From assembly GCA_000708835.1 (NCBI GenBank), contig DF237061.1, forward strand, positions 62,001 to 126,000: a stretch of 64,000 bases of DNA, given 5' to 3'. The DNA is from Klebsormidium nitens. Lineage: Eukaryota > Streptophyta > Klebsormidiophyceae > Klebsormidiales > Klebsormidiaceae. Positions 19,801 through 32,700 of the stretch are shown here, one piece after another; the stretch's first letter is position 1; each line of letters begins with the position of its first letter. The position numbers were made by a program, and so were the translations under genes. Under the pieces are notes generated by a model. It was not told the origin of the DNA. It ran no database searches and worked only from the letters and a program-made list of their open reading frames with translations.

Positions 19801-21321
19801 AAGAACCAGAAAGTTTTCTCTTCAAAATGTCAAAGTCGTCAGTCAGTGGTAATGTCATCATCTTACCAGCTTGTTTGACTTTTGCCTCGTTGATGTCGGT
19901 ACCGTATGCGTTCCAAGTACTCCATCCCATCCGGGGGGTGGCATTCAGCCCGTTCGCCAGCATATTTCTCCGGAGGGGATCCCCCTCAGAAGTAACGTTC
20001 AGCTACATCAGAGGAAAGCTGCTCGTTGTGTTTCTCTGGACAATCATTGGGTGCGTAAAAGAGGCGAGAGATCTTCTGAAGCACAGACTAAACACTAGTG
20101 GTCCCCTACAGAACTAACTCCGCCCGTTTGATGGGTGTTGACATCCAAAGTTTCAGCTTGGTAAACACATCTTGATTTCAAGCCTGCAAAAGGGCCGCCT
20201 CTGCTCAAGGAATTTTGTATCTGAGGAGCACCGAATGTAGGAAAAGCTTTCTTCTCTCAGCAGCCTCCTCAGACAGCCACATCAATGATAATGTAACAAG
20301 CTTCTGAGCTTCACAAAAGATGGAGAGTCCTTACGTTTGCAGCATTGGAAGTCCCTCCCACAACGTCCACTGCACACAAAAGAGGGACTTTTGGGGACAG
20401 CTAGAGATAGGTATCAGGTTTTACCCTTGGGTAAGATGACATACATAGAGGTGGGTAGATGAATGTGCAAAGCTTTCTGAGGGAGTGCTGCCCAAAAGAT
20501 CGTTAATTTGTCATTTGGCACCCAGGTATTTTGACTTGCCAAGCGGCCCGAGAATCCAGCGGTAAACACCAAGGAGCTCGTTAGACAGGGCGGTTGCAAT
20601 ATAACACGAGTGGTATAGCAGCTTCAAGGACTGGGAACCTGACGTATAATCAGACTCATCTGGTTTCAGCAGTACCAGTGGATGATCCAGGAACATTGAG
20701 GATGCTCGCTCACAGGATTCTTCATCAAGAAGTCAAGGACCCCAAACTCAATCTTTCCAAGCAAACTTGAGCATAAGAGGAGCACACAAATCAATCAGGA
20801 AAAATGTGATTGTGGATATGCTAGAATTGTGTCCTAATAGACAGAAACTCACATCAGAAGACTATTTAAAAGCAGCCACTCAGGACATGAAGGGGTTCTT
20901 GATCTTTCAGTCCCCTGACAACATTGACTTACATGGTGCATCAGCAATGAACGTCAGGGATCGGGCCACATTCAGGCATTCTGAAAGAGAAGCTGAGACT
21001 TTCCACAGAGAGAGTGCATAATCACATGTTGAATGTGCAAGAGCTTTGTGTGTGCAATTTGGGTTTTTGTGTGAGCTTCTTGCAGTATCATTCTGTCCTT
21101 GATTCAAAAGCACAGCGACCTGAAGGGAGGCTTGCATTCAATCACCATTCAGAAAGGGGCCCATATGGATAGGAGATAGAAAGAACACACAAAGCAGTGA
21201 TCTCACCTTCAAGCACTTTTCTGTTCCGGATATTCTCAGAGGTTGCCTGTACAAAGCTTGAATCTTTGGCCAGCAGCATGAGACAGACGAGGATCGCAGC
21301 AAGAGACAAGCGTCCTGCCAT
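10801..21321 (-). CDS. AGAL: Secreted GH27 alpha-galactosidase with a C-terminal tail of Cys/Pro-rich modules
   Basis: The likely activity is hydrolysis of terminal alpha-galactosides outside the cell or in the vacuole. The start at 21321 gives a signal peptide (MAGRLSLAAILVCLMLLA). Exons: 21207-21321, 19867-19984, 18990-19046, 18064-18202, 17171-17305, 16481-16571, 15810-15936, 15281-15378, 14904-14994, 14312-14505, 13494-13744, 12512-12751, 11682-12002, 10801-11101. GH27 landmarks in order: LANGLNATPRMGWSTWNAYG, LGLRDAGYVYINIDDGW, nucleophile Asp in DYLKYD, acid/base Asp in SWRTFYDI, WNDPDYL, TNSEVIAVNQ, IWAGPLSGNRVVVALVN. The last four exons add about 350 residues: roughly 80-100-aa modules with conserved Cys and Pro-rich linkers. 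The junction between the first two listed exons does not match in phase (1 versus 0), so a small exon between them or another splice site is missing. All other junctions fit. Confidence 0.9.
11784..11890 (-). repeat. 33-bp coding minisatellite in the GH27 tail
   Basis: On the plus strand, units beginning GGGTTAG start near 11784, 11817, 11850 and 11883. On the coding (minus) strand each unit encodes the 11-residue Pro-rich linker APTNPGPNPTP. Two of the copies are almost identical, which suggests recent expansion. The 33-bp period keeps the reading frame. Confidence 0.85.
13365..13415 (-). repeat. Degenerate copy of the end of GH27 exon 13494-13744
   Basis: The plus-strand bases CACCAGCAAATGGCCAACGA at 13369 correspond to CACCAGCAGATGGCGAACGA at 13491 and continue with a shared CCCGGGCCCG. 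The offset is 122 bp. In the gene direction this is the exon end plus its GT donor, repeated downstream in the intron. The donor GT is kept. Confidence 0.85.
18311..18346 (-). repeat. Degenerate copy of the start of GH27 exon 18064-18202
   Basis: The plus-strand GTGTTCCAGCCCTCGTTTGT at 18318 matches GTGTTCCAGCCATCGTCTGT at 18187, an offset of 131 bp. In the gene direction it lies upstream of the true acceptor. The acceptor AG has become AA. The flanking bases (AGAGG, CTTTGC/CTGAAG) are also partly shared. Confidence 0.65.
18538..18615. repeat. Short direct repeat inside a GH27 intron
   Basis: GACTTCATAAAAGGCCTT occurs at 18538 and again at 18597, about 59 bp apart, separated by AT-rich DNA. 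It is a near-exact local duplication that does not include an exon edge. It shows that tandem duplication also occurs inside introns. Confidence 0.8.
19681..19760 (-). repeat. Degenerate copy of the end of GH27 exon 19867-19984
   Basis: CTTACCAGCTTGTTCAAGG at 19704 matches CTTACCAGCTTGTTTGACT at 19862, followed in both by TTG-CTCGTTGATG. The flanking intron is also shared: GTCGTCAGT lies 23-27 bases before in both. The offset is about 154-158 bp. In the gene direction the copy is downstream of the exon and keeps its GT donor. Confidence 0.85.
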
Positions 21322-23761
21322 CTCAATAATAGAACGGAAAGATCTTGGGCTCAGGGAAAGCAGAGACACGACGGGAATCTTTGCATTGGCTATCTAGTCT
21401 TTCTTGGAATGAAGTATATATCTTGACTTACAACACGCTTGCAATCTAAGATCACAAACTTCTAAAAGTAGTTCAATTCCCCAATGCTGCAATCAGTCAA
21501 AGAGCTGCATTAGGAGCTCAGGTTGGTTTCACTCGTTCCCTTTGCATTCTTCTGAGGTCACAAATTGAAAGGCATGCCAATGCAGCTTTGATGGAGAAGC
21601 GGGGCGCTGCTTTGTGGTGCTAGGATGAGCTGAAACGCTGTGATAGATAAAACCCACTGCCAGGATCCGCCGTGAGAGACATTAGCTAGAGGTTGGAAAC
21701 ATTTAGGTAGACGGCAGATGCGGTCGATGTTGTCTGATTTCCAAAACGACGTGCGCATTCCCTGTTTCCTTGGCCTCTCATTTTTCCGTCGAATCAAATT
21801 GGGTATGAAAACGGGATTACAACATTTTCTTGATCCTCATAGAGGAGCTCAGTTGACAATACGTTTGTGGTTTGATCCTGACAAATCATGAGAAGCAGTT
21901 TCTGCCACAAGGCAGCTTGTGATGAAGCGCAAAAGATATGACGTCTGTTCAATGTCGACATGGATCATGGAAGCCCACTAGTGGCACATTATTCTAATTT
22001 CTGAGACATATCCAACGCACCTTGGCCGGAAGTTGGAATCAAAACCTTTCAGACCTTCAAGTTCAAGTTTGGCCGGGCTCTTGACAAGCTTACCGAAAGG
22101 GGTGACTGGGCCCTGCCCTGCATTCTCTTGCATGGCGCTATGTAGCAGTGGTCTCATGTGTGGCCGGCCGGGCGACGGCCGGCGAAAGCTCCGCCCGAGC
22201 ACGATCCGTACGGTTGCACAGTGGTCGAAAGGCCGCGCATTCATTGCAGCCGTACGGTTCGGGACTCGTCTGGCCGCAGCATGCACCTGGAGCTGCCAAC
22301 TGGCACAAGCACAGGCAGCGCCGTGTTTTACGGACTTCGGCTCTTGCTGACGTAGGTGTACAGTCATCGAAAGCCGACTCCAGAAATCAGTCCGAGTCGT
22401 CGACGGCCGCGCCCCCGGGGCCCGCCAGGCTAGTAGCCTGAGCTCATCATTGGCTGCATGAGCCGGCATGAGCCGCCAGCCACAGTCGCGGCCGCATTGA
22501 GTGGCCATTTACCAATGCGTGAGCATTGGGCTTCAAGTTTGGGAAGCGCTGCATGTCTGGCAAACTATCATCCTACACGGGAAGAACTGAACAGGTTGAG
22601 CGGCTGCTCTGATTGGCAGTGAGAAGTCACAATTTGGCCCACTAGCTGACTTGGCGCAGGGGCTTCGCACGGTGGAGCGGACCTTTTCAGCTGTTTACAT
22701 CAGCCTGTGCGATCCTTATGTAACAATTTTCCGAGAGTTTCTCAGTTGATGATGCCGCGCGCGAATTATGAGCGAATTATGATCATGGTATGAATCATCA
22801 TTCGTTTATACGTCTGAAGAGTTTCCAATTCGATTGCATAGCTAGAATCAGCAGGTTTGATTTGTAGCTCTGACGGTACCGCCCCAACTTAGTATACAGC
22901 TATAGCCTAGGGCGGGAGCCTGTAGGCAAGCCGCTCCCTTGCTCGCGCAAGTTCCTCAAGTTAACCACGCGGTACGTCTATGATCGAAGCTCGGATGTCG
23001 GTTCAAGATTGGGGCCCAACTGCAACTTCAAATTAATTGGGTACCATGATGAGTCGCCCTGATATAACGACATCGAATCTACTATTTATATTTGTAATTT
23101 TGGTGACACGGACATCATGACAGATCCACATACCACTTCCATAACGGAGAGTCCATCAAGCCGACTAGCTATAGAACCCGCAGCCTGGTACCTGGTTGGG
23201 AATATCGAACAGCCGATGGTTGCTCCTGCTCGACAATATCTTTATGAAGCCAAATGGAGTGTGCAAGGAAACCTCCGACGTGCTGCTTAATCAGTAACCA
23301 GCGTTGCCATTCTATACTACAGAATCATACCAGCAGTAAAAAGTTATCCTACACCTCCCGTCGGATTAGCTCTCTTTTAAGAATCTATATGCCGTATTGC
23401 GTCAAAAGAGATTTCGTCCTGCGTTATCTTGGTCGCCGCATGTAATTGATTACAGTAAGGCCGGTTGCCAGTCACCGACTGTAGGACACTTCGCTCAACT
23501 ATGATACAGTTCTCATCTCAGTTTGAAAGTCGATCTGCTCGCGTGCTCAGTACACTTATGTCACTCTGCCTTTAAGTCCCTTGTAGTCACCGACCAAGGA
23601 CACCTGTTTAGTCATGGTACAGTTCTCGGCTCAATCTAGAGATCATCACGTTCGCGTGCACAGTACACCTATATGAACCACTGAATTCTTTGTAGAACAT
23701 TTAATTCGATCAGAAGTTTCTCAGCTTTAAGCATCAACGCAATTGCACATACACAGCACGC
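21322..23761. other. Intergenic between the unknown acidic gene and the GH27 gene
   Basis: This holds the 5' flank of the GH27 gene and the 3' flank of the acidic-protein gene. A GC-rich patch at about 22060-22500 has open frames on both strands, but no recognisable protein or splice pattern. CCGTACGGTT occurs twice there (near 22207 and 22250). Around 23490-23680 two loosely similar stretches about 115 bp apart (GTCACCGAC, ACAGTTCTC, CAGTACAC) suggest an old duplication. Confidence 0.5.
21415..21420 (-). promoter_or_regulatory. Possible TATA box of the GH27 gene
   Basis: TATATA (minus strand GATATATACTT) lies about 95 bases upstream of the ATG at 21321. The position suits a plant TATA box, but no transcript start is known and the motif is common by chance. 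Confidence 0.25.
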
Positions 23762-26700
23762 TTACTCTTGGAGCCAACGCTCCGCGACCCCCGCAATCTG
23801 GCTTTCAACCAACTCCCCATTCTCGGCGGCCCCCTCTGCATCCGCTGCTTCCTTCCCGTCGCACAACCACGACCCTGCATCGTCCCCCGGTTCCAGGATG
23901 GTCTCGAAGTCCTCCTCCTCTGGCACCTGCAACAGATTGTCTTTCGAAATGAGAATATGTTGCTGGAGTGTGAGGGGAGGAGGTGCTCAGCATTGACTTC
24001 CTAGCACGCCCAAAATTACAAGAGGTCCCGCAGTGTGGTCTAAGAGTTGACTGAAAGCTCAACATTGTGACTGCTGGATTATTGCGCTCGCGACGATCTG
24101 CCAACGCCGAGGGTTTGCAGAAAGAAGGTCCCGGTGCAGTCAATGCGCTGGAGCGATTACAACGCAGGGCACCCAAACCAAGCATCGCAAAGCGGGTGCG
24201 TCACAGAAGGAGTGCGTCAAGCGAGTAAACCTAATCCTGCTTTTGAGGCTGCTCTAATGCAAAGAGTCAGTGCCTGAACACTTGCGTAGCTTGCTGGGCA
24301 GGTTAGGCAATAAGAAGCCGGTGAAAGGAGAGTGACGTACCGCTGACGCCAGGCGCAGCAGTCCCACAGCCGCCGCCACGCTCTCATCCTCCACGACGTC
24401 CGCGTTGTGGACGCCGACGGGCTTTGACGCCCCGTCCAGCCGCGACTTGGGGTCGGTGTCTTCTTCACCCAAGAGAGATGCGAGAACTTCCTGCAACATG
24501 GAAGTTTAGCGGCATTTTAAGGTTGGTAGGTACACATGTCGAGTAAACGGCTTCGATCCGATGCAGACACATGCAACCAAAGGCGGGCTTAGCCAACGGA
24601 AGCAGGCTTCAGCGGAGAGCTCATCATTTCCCGGTTGCTTTCCGCAGGGACACGAAGCTTGCTCAAACTCACGTTACACCGCAATCCGACAGCTGAGCAC
24701 GTTAAAATGGTCAAAGTTGAACTTTGAGCACTGACCGCCCAGACTCCGGGGGACGGATCCGCTCCAGCTGCCACGGCCTGCTGCTCTTTCGCGGCTGCCG
24801 CCTGCTCTCTCGCCGCCGCCTCCTGCTCCGCTGCCGCCGTCTCCTGTCGCGCCGTGGTGCGCACCCGCTCGCTCTGGCCCCCCGCCGCTGCAACTACCGG
24901 CCCCGCGCTGGCCAAACTGGTCGTCACGACGGCGCGCACCTCGCACTCGGTGAACGCCTGCAGCGGCACAAACGGCGCAACGATCATGCGCAAGGAAGAA
25001 ACTCTGAACGGGCGCAGCAGCGCAACGATTCGAAGCAACTCGAATGCTGTTGCAAAATGATCAGGAAGTGGACAGTGTCCACTCCACTTGGCGCGTCGCT
25101 TGCAATCAAAGCGCCCTACTGTTCAGCATTACCGCTCTGCAAACGGACGCATCCCCTCAGGGTGCAAATAGATAGGGGTCAAACGGTGGGATCGACACTT
25201 GACCCAAAACTAATGCATCAGGTCCAATCGCTTCACACGCGTACCTTGCTGCCCTTCTTGGTAGCGGACTTCTCCGCCGTGCTGATTGTCCCCGTCCCAT
25301 TCGCATTTGCTGCCGCCGTCGCCGTGCTTTGGCCGCCGGTTGCCAAAGCCAGCCCGCCCCCGCCCACCACAAATGCGCAGCCGGCCGGCTTCTCCACCCA
25401 GTTCTTCAGAGGGGCCTGCTCATCGGAGGTGGGGGTGCAAAACGTGGAGGGGGTTGCGGTGGCTTGTACCTGCAAGCATGTGAACGATTTTGCCTGTGAA
25501 AAAGTACAGCAATGAGGGCTGAAGCAACGTAGACAATTTTGCCGCTGTGTGCTCGGCAGTGGGACGCAAAGAAATGGGGGACGGTCTAAGCGGACCTTCG
25601 AAAACTGGGGTTTAATAACGGCCTTTTTATTACCGGATAGGTGAGCAGACTGTATTGCTAACCCGAGCGACACGCAAAAAGACCTCAAAGTCTGCATACG
25701 ACAAAAGCAAATGCATAAGGACTCAGCCGGAACTTATAATGCTCGATTGCCGTTATTGTCAAAGAATCGTGTGCAAAGTCTTGCAACGGGATTGAAGCTG
25801 TAGGTTCTCCAATAGAAAGAACGATAAACGGTTGGACAACCCCGCGATGCGTCCAAACTGCACTTTCAAACATCCGTGTTAGCGCAGCCACAAATTAAGG
25901 TTAATCAAAAAACCAGACTGTTGTCAGTGTGCAACCGTCGTAAACAGACTGCTCAGCCAAAGAAATGGCTCCAGAATTGACCTCCAAGGGAACGCCAAGC
26001 GCAAAAATGGGGCTGACGACTTGGCAGTGTCCACCGCCCCACTTGATAAACCTACGAAAACATTCAACGGAAAGCCCGGGCACTCACCGTTGCGTTAGAT
26101 TCGTGGAGCAATCCGGCGGAGCTGACGTAGCCGGGATTGGCAGGCGTTGCGATGCCGCTTGCGCTCTGCGTCCGCCGGCGTTCCCCGTAGCGCTGCAAAA
26201 AATGCGGTTCTTTCGTACAGCAGCTCGCCGGAATCTTCTATTGTAAATAGTCAAAAGCCTTCAGCAATGTTCCAAGCGAGTTTATGCAAGAAGGGACAGA
26301 GGACTCCTTTCACAAGCCATCTGAATCAAGGATCCTTCCCAATCCGACTGAACTGAAAGTTTGCCTCTACAGACTTGCGCGATGTTATGAAGCCAGGATA
26401 AACAGCTGGAAGGAGAGACAGGACGACGATGATTGGCAGAAGAAATGCCGATAAGAGATCGGAAATGGTTGGCTTACCGGGGGCCGGCCCGGGCTGACGC
26501 TCCGGCTCCGCGTCAGGCGCTGCATATGATCACCGAAAATCCGTAAGATCACGTTTAGAGATTGGCCCCTTTCTCCAGAAACTGAGCAACACAGACCACA
26601 TCCGATGGACTCTTTCGAGAGTTTTCCTGCAGCGACACCCAATTCAAACCGACTAGTTCTCGAAAAGTTCTTGAGCGAGTAGAGCAAATGGACTCTCTCA

Positions 26701-29700
26701 TCTGCTCATTAGAGGCAGCAGACTGCAGCCTGGAGCACAACATAGGACCTGATTTGAATTCATCTTCCGCTTCCGCTTTACATACCTGCGACGCCGCGTC
26801 GCCCACCCCGGACCCTCTGCCGCGGACCGTCACGTAGTCACAGCTCGCAGGAGTCTGGGATCGGAGGTGAGGCGCCTGCGGGATCATGGACACCCTGCCG
26901 CCGACGGCGGCCGCTTCCACGGAGCTCTCGTCCCTCTCGGCTCCCGCGTCGCTTTCTTCGCTGACGCCCTTCGCGCCGTCGATCTCGTTCAGCTCCACGG
27001 TCCGCCGCTGCCCTCCACCGGACTTGGTTCCCGTCCGTCTCGCGTTCCTCTCTCCGTCCTGGCCAACGCCTTCTCCCTCATCTTGGCCATTTTCTGTTAA
27101 AATACCACGCCTGTTTGCTTCCGCAGAATCGCTCTCTGGCTCGAAGCCGGTCTCATTCTCCTTGTTCTCGTCCCCCTGCTCGTCATCCGCCCCGCCACCG
27201 GTCAGCCCGTTGCCAGTACTTTTTTCTCCTGTATGTACATCTTCTTCAACAGCCGCGATCTGCCCGCCTTGACCAGCCGTAATCTGGCGCTCCATTCCTC
27301 CCCCTTCCACTGTCCCCCGTCCTTCCCTGCGCTCTCCGTCCTTCGGTTCTGCCGGCTTCTCCTCCGTCTGCAGGAGCGCGAAGTCGGCCTCCAGCACAGC
27401 ATCACGGGCGGCTTCCCAGTCTCGGATATTCTTGAAGACTTGCTTTCCAGCCGGGTTGCCGGTCTTCGTCTTGTAGGCCGAGACGATGCGCTCCAGGACG
27501 CCGCCCCCATCCGACGGGAGCGTCCCCGCCTGCCGCTTAGCTTCGAGCACGGACAGCGCGGGGGCTTCGCCTTTGAGCACCCCCCCGCTCAGCTCCAGCA
27601 GTGCGTCCAGGAGGTCGACCGTCTCCATTGTCAGGATCTCGTTCGCCAGGTCGAGACGGTCGCGGGCGGCGGCCATGCGTGCGTCGGGCTCGCCCTCATG
27701 AACCGGCTCCGGCGGCGGGGTGACGTCAACATCCTGGCCGGGGGGAGTGCGGTCCTCATAGCTGCCGACTCCCTGCATTGGACCGGTCGGATAAGTCAGA
27801 AAAGGATCATCCCGATGGAAGCGTGTACAAGCAGCACGCTAGCCTTTCTGAGTTCTGGGTGCGACAACCTCTCTGGAGAAATATTGTTGAGATGGCGACC
27901 CAAAGCGGCTGTGTTTTGCAAGACCACAATATCAAGCAGGAAGGAACTGTCAGCATGTCTTGAATCCTTTTATTATAACAAGCAGACTGCAAACACCTCC
28001 GTAACAGTCTGGAACGCGAGCATTTCAACGCTGTTGAGATTCAATAAGAACATCGCAAGTGACGAAACTCCTTCTCAAGCTTTCATCGAGCATGTGCAAC
28101 AAAATGGTCGGGAGTCAGTTCCTCCAGTTCCGGCTACTTGCGAGAAGCAAACCCTATGAGGTGTTTCTCATACAAACCCTAGCAGGCTCCTGCAATAAGG
28201 GATTCCCAAGACTTGACAGCCTCCGAAAACTTAAGAAGTCTGGAAGGGGAATCTATTTAGTTACCTGGACCTTGTCTGATAGAACGCCCTCGTCCTCCTT
28301 CGTCTCCTCGTTCTCGTTCACTGCCTGCGCCGTTCTGCTGACGTCGCCTCTCGTACCGTGCCCCACGTTCCCGTCAGCGGCGTCCTCCGCCTCCTCTCCT
28401 GCAGCCGTCGGGGGTCCCTCAGCAGTGACGTCGCCGGCAGACAGGAACGCGCCAGCTGGCTCGACACCTTGCGGCGGAGCGGCGATTCCCGTCACACCGG
28501 TCGTGACTCGGGGCTGCAGAAAGAAACAAAGACCGCGCATCAAAGTATGCTGAAGTATTCAGACCATTGGAAACTTACGATATTTCGGACGGCAGCGAGC
28601 ACGTCTTCGTGAGCTGTCGAGAGTCATAGTACTCTGTTTCCATCATGAATAAGGTCAGAGGAGGAATCCAAGCAACAGAAGGTGCCTTTAAAGTAACCCA
28701 TCAAGCGGGAAAGCCAGAAAGCCCGAGTACCATTTGTGAGGAACAGAGATGAAAATGATCAGAATCTAAGTAAATTTCAGCTTCTTTCACCGTTTCTTTC
28801 TGAGGTTCTTCCAGATCTTCTTCCTAACGGTTTTGGAACTCTTAAGCAAGTTGCAGTCCCCACAAAACACTCGTAGGTAGACACTTCAAGTCCCATTCTT
28901 TTCAGATACATGGTAACGTCTGGTAGGACTGTCTCTACATAAGCTGAACGCAAAGTGCAAAAAGTGCCTACTTAAAGCAGACGAAAGAAGGCTTGCGTCA
29001 TCAACACCTGGACGCCCTGCCAATCTGTGCTGCTTACCTCGCTCGCTCCGTGTGGTTGCGCGCCACCGCTGACGTCAGCCGCAGGGGCCTCCCTCTCAGT
29101 GGCGTCGCCAGGGGTCTCCAACACGCCCTTCTCCTTGGTGTCCGTGGGGTCGGAGAGAACAACGCCGTCGGGCTCGACGCCTTGCGGCGGAGAAGCGCGT
29201 CCTGAGCGCACCGTGTCGACCGGAGTCTGCAGATGCAAAAAAGCGCAGGATATCACCATGAGCTTCTCTTGTTGTTTGCTCAGGAAAGCACGCTTCGCCG
29301 CAAATTCCTAGTTGCCTCTGCACTGCATGCGTCCTGGCTTTCGCTTCAGAGTGGACGCAAAGAACTGCTCTCTTCTTGAAACGTATGCGATGGGCCGGAG
29401 CATGAACACACACCCCAGAGGATGCATATTCTGGAGGTCCAGCATCCTTTCAAAGACAGAGCAGAAGATGCTAAACCTTGTTCAAGAGGAAAGGAGATGC
29501 TTTTCAAGACCCTGTTTCTGCCTTGGCGTGCGTGCATATGAGGACCAAAGCATGAAACTTTGTCAACCTTGCAATGGTTTCCAAGTAGGCTTTCCTGATC
29601 ATCCAAGCACGAACCTCCAAAAGACCTGAGGGAATAGAGCGCCAGAAGTTCCACAAACAAGGCCAAACCTTACTTTGTTAACATCCTCCAAACGACCTGT

Positions 29701-32700
29701 GTTTGGACGCTTGTTCCCCGCCACCTCCTTGACACCGCTGCTTGCGTCAGCTCCAGCCGGGTGCGCAGTGTCCTTGCCGCCAGTGGCCTTGGCTTCCTCG
29801 TCGACGAGCTCCTCTGGATGCACTTGAGCCACGTCGTCTTTGGCAGACGGAGAGTCGTCGGCTGGCGTAGTCAGTCGCAGCGGGGGCCCGTCGTCATTCG
29901 CAGCACTTTGAAGGGTTGCCTGCCGACATCAAGGAGAGGATATCCACTGAGGAGACTTCTACAACTAGCTTGAGGAAAACAGCGTGCTCAAAACTTACAT
30001 CTATGTGAAGTACAGGAAATATGAAGGTCGGGGCTTTGCCTTAAATACATACAAACATTCCCCCAGAGCAGGAAAATGGAATGCGTGAGACAATCAACCG
30101 GTGACCAGGATGGAGAGCACGAGAGGGAGGACTTTCCCACTCGAATCCCCTGCAGTGCATGCTAATGCAGCTCACTTATACGGGTTCCTAGCTGCAGTCT
30201 TTTCCCTTTTCCGGCAAAAGGGACTAAATCTGCGGTTACCAATACGAGAGCAGATTGTTAGCAGGGACACCGATTTAAAAGCCGAAGCTGAGTCAGCTTG
30301 CAGCTGCTATCACAGGTTGACAGAAAATTAAAGGAATGCTTGCCTGAGCAGCAGCTGATGCTGCGGGGGTCCCAACGCCCTGCTCCTGGGAGGTGGTGGT
30401 CTTGGCAAACAGGGCCGAGAGGTCTTTGACAGAGGTGGAGACGTGGCCAGCTTGGGCAGCAGGGACCTCGGCCTTTGGACTCTGCAAGGTTTACATTCTA
30501 TTCATCAGGTCTGCAGCCCTGACGCAACACTCGTGATTGTCAGTGACCAAAGATGCCTGTGACTGAATTCGCACATGGAGAGATTGTGGAAGGAGGCCAA
30601 GCAAAAGTCGACCTCAGAGTTGGGCCATGTGGTCTGTCGTCAGAATCACCTTACCAAATATAGCTAGTGAGCCATACAGCATTCACACTGAGTCAACACC
30701 TGATGTTGCAAGGCAGGTCCTTCTCTGTTAACATACCTCAACAGTATCTCAGTCTGCGAGGATGCATTTTTGAAGTCAGTCTGCATGTAGAAATACCGGC
30801 TGCACAAGCTCCAGGTCTAGAAACTATAGGCCAACCAGGGACTGGCTACAGAATTCAAGACGGCTTACCTCCGCTGAAGTGGTGGCCCCTGGATTGGCAG
30901 AACGCTCGTCGTCCACTTGTTGTCGAGACTTTTTCGGTTTTGGGGATACCTGACAAGGAGAAAGAAGGTGAGGTCTGAAGGTTATAAGGCACGCAATAGA
31001 AAGAATCAAAGAAGGTATGCAGCGTTCGACCAGACACGTTGTGGGAATATATTGGCTGCCTTTTGATTGCCAGAACAGAGCACAACCAGCTTCCTCGGTG
31101 TGCCAATATGTTCAAGTCTTTTCAGGCTAGAGCTAGAGAAGCACGGTACTGGAAATGATGCTGAACACAGCAAACCTCGTTGAAAAGTTTAGGGTTTTGG
31201 TGACGGTGAACGCTTAGCCTCTAATGCAATTGCACTGGCTTGCTAACCTGGCTGGCCTCCTTGTCATCGTCCTTGTCCCATAGCACCAAGCTGCCCCCTC
31301 TGAACATGAAGGACAGTCCCAGGTGGCTGAGCTTCTCCATGTTATCCTTGGGCGGCTCAAGGGAGACGACCCCATTCTGAGACAGGAACTCCAGGCATTC
31401 GTCACAAGGACCTGCAGGGGTGTCTCCCGCTGCTTCCGAGTCCTGGCGGCGCTAGTCCTGCAGGAATGGCAGCGTTGTTGTAATTCAGCATGATGTGTGA
31501 AGCAGCAGGCTCAATGCTAAATTCACACTTTCTGATGGAGGTTACGATAGGAGACTGTTTCTGCTTCCTGTCTTGGAAAGTTGCAGTGCTCATTCTGTCT
31601 TGATGGTTAGCAGTGAACGCCAACTGCAGCACTGAAGAACGCTTCTGTAGCGTAACAGCCTGAGCATGCAATCTCGAATTCATCCATCTGTTGGCAATCA
31701 GGTTAGCACCTTTTCTTGTGCTTGTAAATAGATCATGAGCACAATCGCGATCTTCAAATGTCTTGTATTTGCGAGCAGATTCAAGCTTCTTCATTAAACA
31801 CAGCAGGCATTGTAAAGCACGTACCCGGGGATGTACCCCTCTGGTGTGCAGATTGGGCCCTGCTGAGGTGGAAGGGGCCACATAGTCGGTTCCCATGCAT
31901 ACCGCCTGCATTATGAAATGATCAAAGTTCTGTAAAACAGGAGTTGTGGCTTCTTCATGAGTCAAATCCAGTAGATCTTTAACAGGTCTGGACATTGGTC
32001 CTCAACATAGCATCTTCTCTGAATCACAGCGCAAGGTGCTAAAAGGTTCCGGGGTGAGGCCCGCATAGAGCAAGCAGGGGGCCGATGAACTTCTCTGATA
32101 TTCCCTGCGCATATTTGACAGAACATGTGGACTAGAGCAAGGCTGTTCTCCAGTCTTGTTGCTATTGTTGAATAAGGAGAGTGATGAATGTCTTGTTGCA
32201 TCTTGTGCAAGGTTCCGGAGGCAGTCAAGCGGCAATCTGCAAAGCAGGGATACTGCAGGCATGTGCTTGCCAATTCTGCTCAAAACACTGGCCCCATTCT
32301 AGCAAGAAAAAGCATGGGGTATGCACTTATCGAACGCAAGGTAGATTGCATGAAACGCATGTGCCTTCTCACCTCCTAGCATCATATGCGGTGCCACAGA
32401 CACCCTTCCCCACGGGGGCCAGAAAATTCATCCCTGAAAACCGTCTTGAATCAACATGGACGGCGGGAGCTGTTGATGAGTCTCTGAACGGCTGGTGGCT
32501 CTGCAAGGCACTCCATAGTTTGACGTGAGCAAGTGTACTATTGCTCACAATTCTTTGATAATGTATCTTGCAACAAGAGAAGCTGCTGCTCTCAGACCAG
32601 ATCATTGCTGTTAACAAAGCCATGTTTGGTTTTCAACTAATGTACCAGAAAATTAGCTGACCAATGCACAATCGAATCGAGCCTTGCCCAATGCATGTTC

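Noticed and set aside
21978-22508. 176-aa open frame in a GC-rich patch, minus strand
   Set aside because: No domain, splice pattern or family resemblance. GC-rich DNA is open on both strands here.
32373-32500. Possible exon between the first two exons of the unknown acidic gene
   Set aside because: It has a good acceptor and donor and is open, but ends in phase 2, which cannot join the following exons. Kept only as an alternative.
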